46,611 nt of DNA from Planctomyces sp. (GCA_005778225.1 SXPC01000215.1:1-46611); one strand, 5' to 3'; shown: positions 1-8,905, counted from the first letter of the stretch. Notes: generated by a model not told the origin, from the letters alone. Numbers and translations: made by a program.

Positions 1-439
1 ATGCCGGCCACATGAACCAGTAGCTGAGCATGTTCAAGGTCGGAAAGGCCATGTCGTCCGCGCCGATCATCAGCGGGATCAGGTAGTTCCCAATAGCTCC
101 GGCGAGGATCGGAATCACGACGAGTAAGACCATGACGGTCCCGTGCATCGTGAAGAGCATCGTGTAAAACTCGGGGGTCATCTGACCACCCTGCTGAGCG
201 AACAGCGCTTCGCCGAAGAAGGGCAACGTCGTCCACGGGTACGCCAGCTGCCAGCGAATGCCGAGTGCGAGCAGACCGCCGATGAAGAGCATCGCGATGG
301 TTGTGAAAAGGAACTGGATGCCGATGACTTTGTGGTCGGTCGAGAAGACGTATTTGGTGATGAAGTTGCCCTGCGCGTGAGCATGGTGCTGTGCGTGAGC
401 ATCTTCGAGGCTGCCGTGTGCTGGAATTGTTGTGCTCAT
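1..439 (-). CDS. coxA: Cytochrome c oxidase subunit I, N-terminal part (cut by window edge)
   Basis: The reverse strand encodes the first 146 residues of the heme-copper oxidase catalytic subunit, the inner-membrane enzyme that reduces O2 and pumps protons. The open frame has no stop before the window edge. Seen directly: the family motif STDHKVIG near residue 33, a first membrane helix at about 40-60, and a second helix carrying MHGTVM, whose His99 corresponds to the low-spin heme a ligand. This is followed by GNYLIPLMIGADDMAFP, typical of subunit I. The ATG overlaps the coxB stop by one base (TGATG), so translation is probably coupled. The missing part should hold the heme a3/CuB site. Identification is firm. 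The symbol follows usage (coxA/ctaD). Confidence 0.96.
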   Translation of the reverse strand, partial: MSTTIPAHGSLEDAHAQHHAHAQGNFITKYVFSTDHKVIGIQFLFTTIAMLFIGGLLALGIRWQLAYPWTTLPFFGEALFAQQGGQMTPEFYTMLFTMHGTVMVLLVVIPILAGAIGNYLIPLMIGADDMAFPTLNMLSYWFMWPA

Positions 440-1290
440 CAGTTCGCCCCTTCCTGAGTCTGGCTGGTGGAAGCGACGCCCGGTGTCGGCGCTGCTGGTG
501 TGGACGCTGCTGATGCAACGCCGAAGTCCTGGGCCATCTTCTGCATGCGTGCGGTGTAGTCTTCCTGAGAGAGGACCGTCAGCTTTCCACCCATTTTGTA
601 GTGGCCCCAGCCGCAAAGTTCTGCACAGAGCAGGGGATAGCTGCCGGGCTCTTCGGCTTCAAACCAGATCGGAATCACTTTGCCGGGGATGGCATCCTGC
701 TTAATGCGGAGTGTTGGCAGGAAGAAGGAGTGCTGGACGTCATCGGTGCGAAGATAAATCATGACGGGCGTTTTCGCCGGGATGATCAGTTCGTTGACGT
801 CGTACATGTCTCCGGGAACGGGAGTCGGGGAGAGGTCTTTGCCGGGGACAGGGTAGCGGATGCGCCACTCGAACTGACGAGCAGTGACTTCCGCGATCAG
901 GGAGCCGGACTTCGTGGCGGGGGCTCTACTTTTCAAACGGAAGTCAGCCCAGACATCCATCTGGTAGAACGCGATGAACAGGAGCAGAGCGCCGGGGATA
1001 ACGGTCCAGATGACTTCGAGTGTGTGACTGCCGTGGAAGTGCTGAGCAGGTTCTTCGGGCTTCTTCGTGGAGGCTTTCCACAACGCATATCCCATCGCGA
1101 TCTGCGTCAGGACGAAGACCCCAGTCGTGATCGCCATGATCAACCAGAAGAGGTGGTCGATCCGTTTGCCGATGGGGGAATCAGAGACGCCATCGCCCGG
1201 AAACCCCCATCCGAGAGTCGGTGCGACCCAGCAGATGTAGAGGGCCAGAACCGGCCAGAACATGAAGAAAAGACACCAGAGTCGAGACAC
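439..1290 (-). CDS. coxB: Cytochrome c oxidase subunit II
   Basis: This 283-residue subunit carries the CuA centre that takes electrons from cytochrome c and passes them to subunit I. The N-terminus has a hydrophobic segment (about 5-27) and two further membrane helices (about 46-70 and 92-110), then a periplasmic cupredoxin domain. The CuA ligands are complete: His187, Cys222, Glu224, Cys226, His230 and Met233, with the same spacing as the Paracoccus enzyme. The tail after residue 250 is Ala/Thr/Pro-rich and probably disordered. It lies between the diheme cytochrome gene (82 bases upstream) and coxA (one-base overlap), so the three form one operon. No cytochrome c domain is fused to it. The separate upstream cytochrome may fill that role. 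Confidence 0.97.
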   Translation of the reverse strand: MSRLWCLFFMFWPVLALYICWVAPTLGWGFPGDGVSDSPIGKRIDHLFWLIMAITTGVFVLTQIAMGYALWKASTKKPEEPAQHFHGSHTLEVIWTVIPGALLLFIAFYQMDVWADFRLKSRAPATKSGSLIAEVTARQFEWRIRYPVPGKDLSPTPVPGDMYDVNELIIPAKTPVMIYLRTDDVQHSFFLPTLRIKQDAIPGKVIPIWFEAEEPGSYPLLCAELCGWGHYKMGGKLTVLSQEDYTARMQKMAQDFGVASAASTPAAPTPGVASTSQTQEGAN

Positions 1291-1336
1291 TATATGTTTT
1301 CCGTTTCAGGAGATGTTTGATTCAATCTGCGAGTCC

Positions 1337-1373
1337 AATTGGTGCGGTTCGCAAAGCCTCACCAGCACCCTGC
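1337..1373. repeat. Dispersed intergenic repeat, copy 1
   Basis: A stretch of about 35 bases (core TTGGTGCGGTTCG, then CTCACCAGCACCCT) recurs at 32043-32077 with few changes. TGGTG and CACCA can pair as a short stem. This copy fills the gap between the cytochrome c gene and coxB, inside what looks like one operon. Confidence 0.75.
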
Positions 1374-2884
1374 TAATTCGAAGAAACTTCCGTCGTTGGC
1401 TTGGCAGCCTGGACGGGGGTGGGCTGGCCTTTAGAGTTGCTCATGACGAGGACGTAATTGACGAGATCCCAGATTTCTTCTTCGGTCAGAGAGGCACCCG
1501 CTGGGGGCATCTTGGTCCCCTTGATGCCGGAGTGGATGCGTCGGTAGATGTCGACTGGTCGACGACCTCCGCGAAGAACGCCCGTGCGGAAATCGCGTGG
1601 TGGAGTCAAGTTGCCCCATTCATCGTGAAGGCCAGGTTCTGCGAACATGTCGCCTTGTGCATTGGCCTGCATGGCTCGTGTCTGAACGCCATCCCCACGC
1701 CCATTTTCGCCGTGACAGGCAGCGCACTGGCCTTTGGTCAGGAAGAGCAGGTGTCCGTTTTCGATCGAGGTTTTGGTTGCGTCTGCCAGTGACTTTGCGT
1801 CCGGTTCGGGGCGAGGCCCCTGGGGAGTGATGACGGAATCTGCTTCATCCGCTGCCGTCCAGTCGGCAGCGATCAGATCGACGTTCGAAGAGACGATGTC
1901 CGGGAACATCTGAGCGAGATAGTCTTTGAAGAGCGTCTCGATCTCCTCGGGTTTTTCGCCGCCCGCGATGCGTTCGTCGTAGGCTTTCTGCGAGTATTCA
2001 AAGGCGACTTCGTTGATCAGCCGGTTCTCGAGTTCGCCGCGAAAGGCAAGGAACTTCACGTAGTTAGTGATGCTGGTCAGGTCGTCTTCGCTGAGAAGTT
2101 TAAAGGAGGGCATGTAAGTTCCAGCAATGCCGTCAGCGATGATGTGCTTGATGTCCGCAGTGCTGGCTTTGCTGGTGGCTGCGGTCGAAGTGAATTTGAA
2201 GACCCCCTGGCGGTAATCACGAGGGCGAGGATTCATGTATTTGGCAGATGCCCCGTTGCCATCGCCGGAGACGCCGTGACAGTGGACGCAGTGCAGCATG
2301 TAAAGCTGCTGACCGCGGTAAAGAGCCCTGCATTCGTCGAGGATGAATTCGCTTTCGTTGACGCTGGCTGGCTTCACAGGTTGAGCGAGTGTGATCTCAG
2401 TCTTCTCGGCATTGAATGTGATCGGGCGCGATTCAGAAACGACAGCGGCAAGATAATCTTTGATCGCCGCGTTTTCCTTTTCGGTCAGCTTCTCAATGGC
2501 TGCGAACTGCTGATCGAGCGTGGGAACAAAGCGGATCGACTTCGAGGTCAACTCCATCGGATCTTCGATCAAGAGGTCCGAGGTCGTATTCAGCTTGTCG
2601 AGGGTTTCCTGGGTGGCTTTCGATTCTTCGAGAGCGACCGTCCCACGAACATCCCCGGTTGCGATCACGGTCGTCGTCGGGCATCGCAAGCTGGACGGAC
2701 TGCCAAACTTGTCTTTGATTACCGCTTGGACGGCTTCGCGGGCATACGGGGTTAAGCTATCAAGCCGCTTACTGCCAACGAAATCAGGTTGGCTGGAGCC
2801 CATGCAGCCAGTGAGCAGGGTTGTCAGCATCAGCAGACACCATGACAACAGCCCGGGACGGCGAATCGACATCATCTCATTCAT
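1373..2884 (-). CDS. Diheme c-type cytochrome lipoprotein of the cox operon
   Basis: The 503-residue product begins with a lipoprotein signal peptide with a lipobox ending in LTGC (Cys27), so it should be anchored to a membrane on the periplasmic side. It has two class I cytochrome c domains. The first has CVHCH at 199-203 with Met258 as probable sixth ligand. The second has CAACH at 387-391 with Met459. Residues 30-180 have no heme motif and no recognisable domain. It is the first gene of the coxB-coxA operon, so it probably delivers electrons to the CuA site, or links the oxidase to an upstream complex. That role is inferred from position. Several Met codons lie near the start (residues 1, 4, 5) and no ribosome site clearly separates them. 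Confidence 0.9.
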   Translation of the reverse strand: MNEMMSIRRPGLLSWCLLMLTTLLTGCMGSSQPDFVGSKRLDSLTPYAREAVQAVIKDKFGSPSSLRCPTTTVIATGDVRGTVALEESKATQETLDKLNTTSDLLIEDPMELTSKSIRFVPTLDQQFAAIEKLTEKENAAIKDYLAAVVSESRPITFNAEKTEITLAQPVKPASVNESEFILDECRALYRGQQLYMLHCVHCHGVSGDGNGASAKYMNPRPRDYRQGVFKFTSTAATSKASTADIKHIIADGIAGTYMPSFKLLSEDDLTSITNYVKFLAFRGELENRLINEVAFEYSQKAYDERIAGGEKPEEIETLFKDYLAQMFPDIVSSNVDLIAADWTAADEADSVITPQGPRPEPDAKSLADATKTSIENGHLLFLTKGQCAACHGENGRGDGVQTRAMQANAQGDMFAEPGLHDEWGNLTPPRDFRTGVLRGGRRPVDIYRRIHSGIKGTKMPPAGASLTEEEIWDLVNYVLVMSNSKGQPTPVQAAKPTTEVSSN

Positions 2885-3442
2885 ATTCGGGAGATATTAA
2901 GTCACGAGGTGTCGGAGTTTTGCAGGATCGTGCGAACTCCGGTCGAAAAGCTGCACGATTTTGCCAAATCGCGAGAGTATTGGATGTGCCAATATCATAC
3001 CTGCGTGCACTGCGATTACCTAGATACCCATTCTTGAATTGCGACATTTTGTTACATTCCAACGAGTTATCGATCGCACTTCGTTTGGCAATATATCTCA
3101 AACGGCGCAAATCTTGAGGAGCAACTTTAAGAATGCGCACTGACTGCTTTCGAAAAATCCGTCGCCATGGACAGATAAGCGACATTCATGACGGTTAGTC
3201 GACCCGACTGAGATTCTACGCCTTTGACAGTTTACATGCGTCGAGCAGTTGCTGCTCGTTACTGCTTGGCGGGATTTGACTTAGGGAGACTTGTTCATTA
3301 GCGAGAGAAGAAATTCCGTAAAATGGGGAAAAGAGGCGTTGCTGCGAATTCACGGGATCGAGTAATCTTCCCTTCTTGTGACGCGGGCCAAACTGTCACA
3401 GTCGGTGTGAAATGCGGGAACTTTTTCCGCACGTGACACGCT
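2885..3442. other. Intergenic region upstream of the cox operon
   Basis: About 560 bases separate the start of the minus-strand cytochrome operon from the leader of the next plus-strand gene. No convincing gene is present, and short open frames here lack family resemblance or a ribosome site. Small palindromes are visible: TATTGG-5-CCAATA at 2978-2994 and ACTGTCACAGT at 3392-3402. The region should hold the promoter for the respiratory operon, but no clear -35/-10 pair could be assigned. Confidence 0.5.
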
Positions 3443-3509
3443 TATATTAAGACTTGAGCTTTAGCTCACCCTGACCTTCATCCCGGCCAGGCCACGACTC
3501 GGAGAGTCG
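3443..3509 (+). promoter_or_regulatory. Possible promoter and structured leader of the 3536 gene
   Basis: A -10-like TATATT lies at 3443-3448, without a good -35. Two perfect small hairpins follow: TGAGCT-TT-AGCTCA at 3455-3468 and CGACTC-GGA-GAGTCG at 3495-3509. They would lie in the 5' leader or act as an operator. This is inferred from sequence pattern only. Confidence 0.35.
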
Positions 3510-3535
3510 AAACTTCCCAACTCAAAGGATTGTCC

Positions 3536-4330
3536 ATGTTCAAGTTCCGCACCATTTTGATGGTCACGCTGCTGGTTGCTTCCAGCTCGCAAGCATTCGC
3601 TCAGTACAAAGTCGATCGACGCGAACACTCTGTCCGCGACGAATTCGGAAGCGTCATCGGTCGTTACAACTTCGACTTCATCGAAGACAACTCGAAGTAC
3701 GTCCTGCCGCACTACGACGACAACCACGCTGGGACCTACTGGAACCGCGATGGTAAGTACTACTATCGTCCACAAACTCAGACTCGCTACCGCACTCAGT
3801 CTCAAGTCGAAGAAATGCGCTTCGGCGGTCGACGTCACATGGATGATCTGGCTGAGCGTCTGGAAGCTCTGGTCAACGAAACCTGCCTGGAAATGCACTA
3901 TAACTACGGCCACAATCGCGACTTTAAGCAAACCTACGCCGACGCCTACCGAATCCTCGAAGACGCCAAGTGGGTCCACAACCGCGGCAACTACGCCAAC
4001 AACGATGAAATGCGACGACGCCTCCTGCGCATGGATGATCAGATTCACGAAGTCCAGGAAGACGTCCGTGGCTGGAACAGCAGCAACCGACGCTCCTACG
4101 GCGACGTTTCTCTCCGCTCACGCCTGAGACTGGTCGAAGCTTCGATCCACCACCTCATGTACGACGCCGGCCTCGATACCGACCGCGCTCACGACAACAA
4201 CAATAACAACAATGGTCCAGGTCGCGGCAACGACGGCCGCTGGAATGATGGTCGCGGTAACGACGGTCGCCCAGGCTATAATGGCCCTGGCTACAACAAC
4301 GGCCCAGGCCGTGGTCCTGGCCGCAACTGA
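3536..4330 (+). CDS. Secreted protein with Asn/Gly-rich tail, unknown function
   Basis: The 264-residue product starts with a clean signal peptide ending in SSQAFA, so it is exported. The body (about 25-215) is rich in charged and aromatic residues and likely mostly helical. From about residue 220 the tail is low complexity: a run of six Asn followed by repeats of the type GxGRGNDGR and GYNGPG. No enzyme motif is visible and no family was recognised. The ATG at 3536 is preferred over an upstream in-frame TTG at 3530 because AAAGGA lies six bases before it. The gene stands alone and ends just before a strong terminator at 4356-4392. A structural or cell-surface role is possible but unsupported. 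Confidence 0.75.
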   Translation: MFKFRTILMVTLLVASSSQAFAQYKVDRREHSVRDEFGSVIGRYNFDFIEDNSKYVLPHYDDNHAGTYWNRDGKYYYRPQTQTRYRTQSQVEEMRFGGRRHMDDLAERLEALVNETCLEMHYNYGHNRDFKQTYADAYRILEDAKWVHNRGNYANNDEMRRRLLRMDDQIHEVQEDVRGWNSSNRRSYGDVSLRSRLRLVEASIHHLMYDAGLDTDRAHDNNNNNNGPGRGNDGRWNDGRGNDGRPGYNGPGYNNGPGRGPGRN

Positions 4331-4355
4331 ATTTGAAGTGAAACTGAGAGAAACG

Positions 4356-4392
4356 AAAAGGCTCGTGATGCTGTCATCACGAGCCTTTTTTA
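4356..4392 (+). terminator. Intrinsic terminator between convergent genes
   Basis: A 15-bp perfect stem (AAAAGGCTCGTGATG at 4356-4370 with its complement at 4375-4389), a four-base CTGT loop and a run of seven T. The stem begins with A residues, so it may also stop transcription from the convergent gene at 4422. Confidence 0.9.
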
Positions 4393-4421
4393 AGCTTACG
4401 ACTTAACCGCCGTTCGGTGTT

Positions 4422-5441
4422 TTAGTTGTCGAGTCCCAGCGAGGGGATCAGGTCGATGATCTGTTGGTGAACGGGGCCGTTGGAGGCGACGATGCCGCGG
4501 TTCTTCAGGAGTTCTCGTCCGTGGGTGAAGTCCAGTGGCTTGCCATCGATATCAGTCACCACTCCGCCTGCTTCCTCGATGACGATGACGCCGCCGGCGT
4601 GGTCCCAGATTTTTTCTTTGTAGCCTTTGCGTGTGGGGAGGCGCAGGTAGATTTCGGCTTCGCCTCGCGCTAATACACCGTACTTCGCTTGGCTGTCGAG
4701 GCGAATAGAAGGCGCTGAGATCCCTAGCGTCTTCGCGACCGTTGCTGAGTGATCATGAGCGCTGTGTCCCGATTCGACGGATTCGCAGAACTTCATTTGC
4801 GCGGGGTCCGTGACTGAAGACACCCGGATCGGATGGCGCTGAGAGATGTCATCGAGCGGGATGGTATAGGCTCCGTTCCCGCCGCGCATCGCGACCAGCA
4901 TGACGCCGGGGTCTTTCGATCCTGTCGCCAGGATCGGATCGACACCTTTTTCAGGAAGATTCGGGCAGCCCAGGACGCCGACTTCGATCACGCCATCGAC
5001 GATCAATGCCAGTGAAATGGCGTATTGCTCTTTGCGAAGAAACCCTTTTGTTCCGTCGACCGGGTCGAGGGTCCAGAATCGGCTGGAAAAACCGGCTGCC
5101 CCGCCACGGGCGATCGAATCCAGCAGGGCGTTGCGGTCTGCTTTCCAGTCGAGATTCAGTTTAGCGAGCTCGATCAAAGCCGCATCAACATAGGGTTTCT
5201 GGGAGTCCTGGCGAAGTTCTTCGACGTCCTCTTCGCCAATCAACGGGTCGTTCGGGAAGGCCTCGTGAAGCAGGTGACTGACGATTCCCTGACAGACGTA
5301 ATCCGCGATGGTGACAGGACTTTTGTCTTTTTTCTCGATGGCGTCCGTCGCAATGGCGGCCTGGACATTCCGGCACAGGACCGAGGCGGTCGCGACAGCC
5401 TGGATCGCGACTTCGAGTTCAGAGATAAACCGGCCGGTCAT
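4422..5441 (-). CDS. 3'(2'),5'-bisphosphate nucleotidase / inositol monophosphatase family
   Basis: A 339-residue magnesium-dependent phosphatase of the inositol monophosphatase superfamily. Visible motifs: GEE at 69-71, WTLDPVDGTKGFLR at 123-136 with metal ligands Asp126 and Asp129, and IWDHAGG at 278-284 with Asp280. The DPVDGTKGFLR form is typical of the Hal2/Met22/SAL1 branch, which removes the 3' phosphate of PAP left over from sulfate assimilation, rather than of plain inositol monophosphatases. The substrate is therefore inferred as PAP or PAPS. The start has AAGGA about eight bases upstream. The gene is single and convergent with the 3536 gene across a shared terminator. No sulfate-assimilation gene is adjacent. 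Confidence 0.88.
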   Translation of the reverse strand: MTGRFISELEVAIQAVATASVLCRNVQAAIATDAIEKKDKSPVTIADYVCQGIVSHLLHEAFPNDPLIGEEDVEELRQDSQKPYVDAALIELAKLNLDWKADRNALLDSIARGGAAGFSSRFWTLDPVDGTKGFLRKEQYAISLALIVDGVIEVGVLGCPNLPEKGVDPILATGSKDPGVMLVAMRGGNGAYTIPLDDISQRHPIRVSSVTDPAQMKFCESVESGHSAHDHSATVAKTLGISAPSIRLDSQAKYGVLARGEAEIYLRLPTRKGYKEKIWDHAGGVIVIEEAGGVVTDIDGKPLDFTHGRELLKNRGIVASNGPVHQQIIDLIPSLGLDN

Positions 5442-5733
5442 GGGCAGGTTCCTTCAGTAAAATAGGGCAATTGATATGAAAACGGCGTGCAGTATCGGAC
5501 TCCGATCATGGCGTCAACATAAGGCGTTCGAGCTAAATCGACAAGCGGGGGCGCCGTTGCAGACGGACCAGCGGCTAAGATTCTGCGCGGGAGTCTTAAT
5601 AGAATATGCCGATTGCGTTGAAATTGGTGCCGCCCCCGCCTATGATTCGCTCTTCGCCTGCTTGAGAAAACAACGAATTTTCGCTGCGAACCAGCCGATA
5701 AATCGAGTGTCCATTTCAAGCGTGGGACGAAAT

Positions 5734-5806
<73 letters not shown>

Positions 5807-5813
5807 CTCAAAT

Positions 5814-5846
5814 AGCCATTTGCGTTGAACGCGAGTGGCTTTTTTT
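5814..5846 (+). terminator. Intrinsic terminator of tRNA-Phe
   Basis: A 12-bp stem (AGCCATTTGCGT with ACGCGAGTGGCT, two G-T pairs), a TGA loop and a run of seven T directly after the tRNA gene. Confidence 0.9.
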
Positions 5847-6097
5847 ATGGCACTTACGGCAAAGGTGTCCACTCGATCGGCATCCTTCTGCATATCTTTC
5901 TGCGTCCGACGCTATACTTAACATGTTGGAATGCGAACACGTCGATTTAGGCCGTGTCAATGAACGGTGTGGGTCGGACTGGCGAATTTCTCTGCGTTTG
6001 GCATGCTGATCGGTCCGATGTTTCTACACTGCGGACCGGCTCAGGATGAACTCGCAGCCATCGAATCATTTTCGTTACATCACTATGGAAGAACGTC

Positions 6098-7327
6098 GTG
6101 AAGACGATACGCAAATCGAGCAAACTGGCTAACGTCTTGTACGATATTCGCGGGCCGATCATGGATCGCGCCAAGCAGATGGAAGCGCAAGGCCTGCAAC
6201 TCATCAAACTGAACATTGGCAATCTGGCTGCCTTTGGATTCGATGCTCCTGAGGAAGTGCAGGAAGATATGATCCGCAACCTGCCGAATTCGGCGGGCTA
6301 TTCGGACAGCAAGGGGATTTTCGCTGCCCGCAAAGCGATCATGCATTACACGCAAACCCAAGGTGTGCATGGCGTAACGCTAGAAGATATCTATCTGGGG
6401 AACGGTGCCTCGGACCTGATTGCGATGGCGACCTCGGCGTTGCTCAATGACGGAGACGAATTGCTGCTTCCAGCGCCGGATTATCCACTGTGGACCGCAG
6501 TCACGAGCATGGCGGGTGGCAAGCCCGTCCACTATCTGTGCGACGAAGCCAACGGGTGGATTCCTGACCTGGAGGATATTCGCTCGAAGATCACTCCGCG
6601 GACGGCTGGAATTGTCCTCATCAACCCAAACAACCCGACGGGAGTGCTTTATCCCGACCATGTCCTGCAGGAGATAGTCAACATCGCCCGCGAGCATGAT
6701 CTGGTGATTTTCGCTGACGAGGTTTATGACAAGGTTCTTTACGACGGCATTCATCACACGGCGCTGGCGAGCCTGTCGACGGATGTGCTGACGTTGACGT
6801 TCAATTCGTTGTCAAAGAGCTATCGTGCCTGCGGTTACCGGGCAGGCTGGATGGTGATTTCGGGGAACAAGCAGGCTGCGACCGACTTTATCGAAGGTCT
6901 GAACGTGCTGGCCAACATGAAGCTGTGTGCCAATGTTCCAGGTCAGTGGGCCATTCAGACGGCACTGGGGGGATATCAGAGTATCAACGACCTGGTGGGC
7001 GAGGGGGGGCGACTTCGAAAACAGCGGGATCTGGCTTATGAACTGATCACCGCGATTCCGGGAGTGACCTGCGTCAAGCCGCAGGCCTCTCTTTATATGT
7101 TCCCCCGCCTTGATCCGGCGGTTTACCCGATCAAGGATGACCGTCAGTTCTTTCTGCAATTGCTCGAAGCCACCCATGTGATGCTGGTGCAGGGGACGGG
7201 CTTCAACTGGGCTCAACCCGATCACTTCCGGCTGGTTTTTCTTCCCCATGAAGAAGTTTTGCGGGATGCCATTGGCCGTATTGCGACGTTCCTTGCAGAT
7301 TATCGTGCGAAGCATGGTAAGAAATGA
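6098..7327 (+). CDS. alaA: Alanine-pyruvate aminotransferase, AlaA-like
   Basis: A 409-residue PLP-dependent class I aminotransferase. It matches remembered Escherichia coli AlaA closely along its whole length: KSSKL near the start, LNIGN, the YSDSKG region, PAPDYPLWTA, INPNNPTG, ADEVYDK and GYRAGWM. The PLP lysine is Lys240 in SLSKSYR. The enzyme makes alanine from pyruvate and glutamate in the cytoplasm. The start is GTG at 6098, with GGAAG six bases upstream, and it aligns with the E. coli start. An ATG at 6085 is out of frame. It is a single gene, and a terminator follows at 7569. Substrate choice within this family is inferred from overall resemblance. Confidence 0.92.
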   Translation: MKTIRKSSKLANVLYDIRGPIMDRAKQMEAQGLQLIKLNIGNLAAFGFDAPEEVQEDMIRNLPNSAGYSDSKGIFAARKAIMHYTQTQGVHGVTLEDIYLGNGASDLIAMATSALLNDGDELLLPAPDYPLWTAVTSMAGGKPVHYLCDEANGWIPDLEDIRSKITPRTAGIVLINPNNPTGVLYPDHVLQEIVNIAREHDLVIFADEVYDKVLYDGIHHTALASLSTDVLTLTFNSLSKSYRACGYRAGWMVISGNKQAATDFIEGLNVLANMKLCANVPGQWAIQTALGGYQSINDLVGEGGRLRKQRDLAYELITAIPGVTCVKPQASLYMFPRLDPAVYPIKDDRQFFLQLLEATHVMLVQGTGFNWAQPDHFRLVFLPHEEVLRDAIGRIATFLADYRAKHGKK

Positions 7328-7568
7328 CGAACGTCATTGGGAAACTGGCTCGATCATTACGGTCTCATGCCAAGAGAGCATTCAGCATCTATTCATACCA
7401 ATCACTCTTCATTCACTGAGTTTTCTTCCCAAAGTGCCATAGCTGCGGCTTTGAGCAAGCATGTTCTGGGCTCCAAAGTCAAACGAAGCCGCATGCTCAC
7501 CCCAAGTTCTGAGCATAGCGGGACTTCTGTGGCCAGGTTGGCTTAAATTGGGATTCGTATCAGATCTC
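7328..7568. other. Non-coding stretch after alaA
   Basis: Together with the terminator at 7569-7610 and a short tail, this makes a gap of 364 bases between alaA and the hydrolase gene. Short open frames cross it but none has a ribosome site or a recognisable product. It may be the 3' untranslated region of alaA. Confidence 0.4.
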
Positions 7569-7610
7569 AAAAAAAGGTCACTTACATCGTTGTAAGTGGC
7601 CTTTTTGTTT
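7569..7610 (+). terminator. Intrinsic terminator downstream of alaA
   Basis: An 11-bp stem GGTCACTTACA/TGTAAGTGGCC (one G-T pair) around loop TCGT. It is flanked by seven A upstream and by TTTTTGTTTTT downstream, so it could work in both directions. It lies about 240 bases after the alaA stop. Confidence 0.85.
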
Positions 7611-7691
7611 TTGCTGAGGTCTCCTATGCTACTGGCCAATGAATAGCCAAAACGTCAGTTTTGGGAACGAGTTTTCTGCGTATTTCGATTC

Positions 7692-8816
7692 ATGAGAACT
7701 GGTTCCAGGATGATCCGACTTCTATCGAATGCAGGATCGTTCGAGCAGTTACGATCGTTGACCCCCCAATCTGAAAATTCGATGCTGACATCAACACCAA
7801 TGACATCAACACCGACATGCCCGACTGGCAATGAACATTTTCTGCCACCCTGGTATTTCCGCAACGGACATCTCCAGACCCTGGCCGGGATGTATATTTA
7901 CGCCCCGCTGTCGATTCGCAAACAATTCTGGCCCAACACAACGAGGACGGGCGAGGTCTTGTTGAGTGATGGTGATCGTCTGATTTATCAGGACGATTGC
8001 CCGACTGACTGGCAGCCCGGTGATCGCGTTGCCTTGCTGCTTCACGGGCTGGGAGGAAGTCACGCCAGCCCTTATCTGTCTCGAATCGCCCGTCAGCTGA
8101 ACAAGAATAACACACGAACATTTCGCCTCGACTGGCGTGGCTGCGGCGCTGGTGCTGGTCTGGCCCGTTATCCTTATCACAGTGGTCGATCGGATGATCT
8201 GTCTGCGACCGTCTCGGAAATCGTCGCCCTGTGCCCTGACTCTCCGATTTCTCTGGTTGGATTTTCTCTGGGTGGTAACGTCACGTTGAAACTGCTGGGA
8301 GAAACGTCGGCTTCGGTCGGGCATCTCTCAACGATTGATCGGGCGATTGCCATTTGCCCGCCGATCGATTTGAACTTCACGGTCAAGTCGATGCAAAAGG
8401 GTCTGGGAAGACTTTACGATCGCTACTTCTGCCAGAACTGCACGCGAGACGTTTATCTTCGACAGCGTCAGGCGCTGAAAGCTGTCATCCCGGAAGGCTG
8501 GTTTTCACGACGGCCCAGGACGTTGTACGAGTTCGATGAAACCTTCACGGCACCTGTCTGCGGGTTCGAATCGGCTTCTGACTATTATGCAAAATCGAGT
8601 GCCAATCAGTTTCTGGAAGCGATCACGGTCCCGACGCTCGTCATTGCGGCTCAGGATGACCCTTTGATTCCGTTTTCTCAGTTCCGTGTTGCGAGCTATT
8701 CAGCGACGACCAAGCTGCTCTCGCCACGTCACGGCGGGCACCTGGGGTTCTGTACCACCCAAGGGCAGGGGTGGATGGATAAGCAGATCATCGAGTGGAT
8801 TGTCGGCAAACTGTAA
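7692..8816 (+). CDS. Alpha/beta hydrolase, YheT family
   Basis: A 374-residue alpha/beta-hydrolase. Family signs are NGHLQT (about 58-63), HGLGGSHASPY (118-128), DWRGCGAG (147-154), YHSGRSDDL (162-170) and the nucleophile elbow GFSLGG with Ser192. The likely acid is Asp322 or Asp323 in AAQDDPLIP and the base His350 in HGGHLGF. YheT relatives act on esters, but the natural substrate is not known. The first 45 residues are not conserved and contain a short repeated MTSTP-like stretch, so the true start may be an internal Met. No ribosome site settles it. The gene ends against a bidirectional terminator at 8844-8886. Confidence 0.88.
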   Translation: MRTGSRMIRLLSNAGSFEQLRSLTPQSENSMLTSTPMTSTPTCPTGNEHFLPPWYFRNGHLQTLAGMYIYAPLSIRKQFWPNTTRTGEVLLSDGDRLIYQDDCPTDWQPGDRVALLLHGLGGSHASPYLSRIARQLNKNNTRTFRLDWRGCGAGAGLARYPYHSGRSDDLSATVSEIVALCPDSPISLVGFSLGGNVTLKLLGETSASVGHLSTIDRAIAICPPIDLNFTVKSMQKGLGRLYDRYFCQNCTRDVYLRQRQALKAVIPEGWFSRRPRTLYEFDETFTAPVCGFESASDYYAKSSANQFLEAITVPTLVIAAQDDPLIPFSQFRVASYSATTKLLSPRHGGHLGFCTTQGQGWMDKQIIEWIVGKL

Positions 8817-8843
8817 GAAAAGCAGTCCGATCGTCAGCAACGC

Positions 8844-8886
8844 AAAAACGCCTGGTTGAAGTGAATTCGACCAGGCGTTTTTTATT
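8844..8886 (+). terminator. Bidirectional intrinsic terminator
   Basis: A 17-bp stem with one G-T pair (AAAAACGCCTGGTTGAA with its complement) around a five-base loop. T runs follow on both strands. It separates the convergent hydrolase (plus) and sugar isomerase (minus) genes. Confidence 0.9.
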
Positions 8887-8905
8887 TTCATGATCAACGC
8901 GAGAA

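Noticed and set aside
601..1320. Plus-strand open frame of 239 codons
   Set aside because: It lies entirely opposite coxB, which has all CuA ligands. The frame is a shadow of high-G/C codon use.
2877..3185. Minus-strand frame of 102 codons upstream of the cytochrome gene
   Set aside because: It overlaps the start of the cytochrome gene in another frame, with no family signs and no ribosome site.
3461..4048. Minus-strand frame rich in Val
   Set aside because: It is opposite the secreted protein gene, has no ribosome site and low-complexity composition typical of antisense frames.
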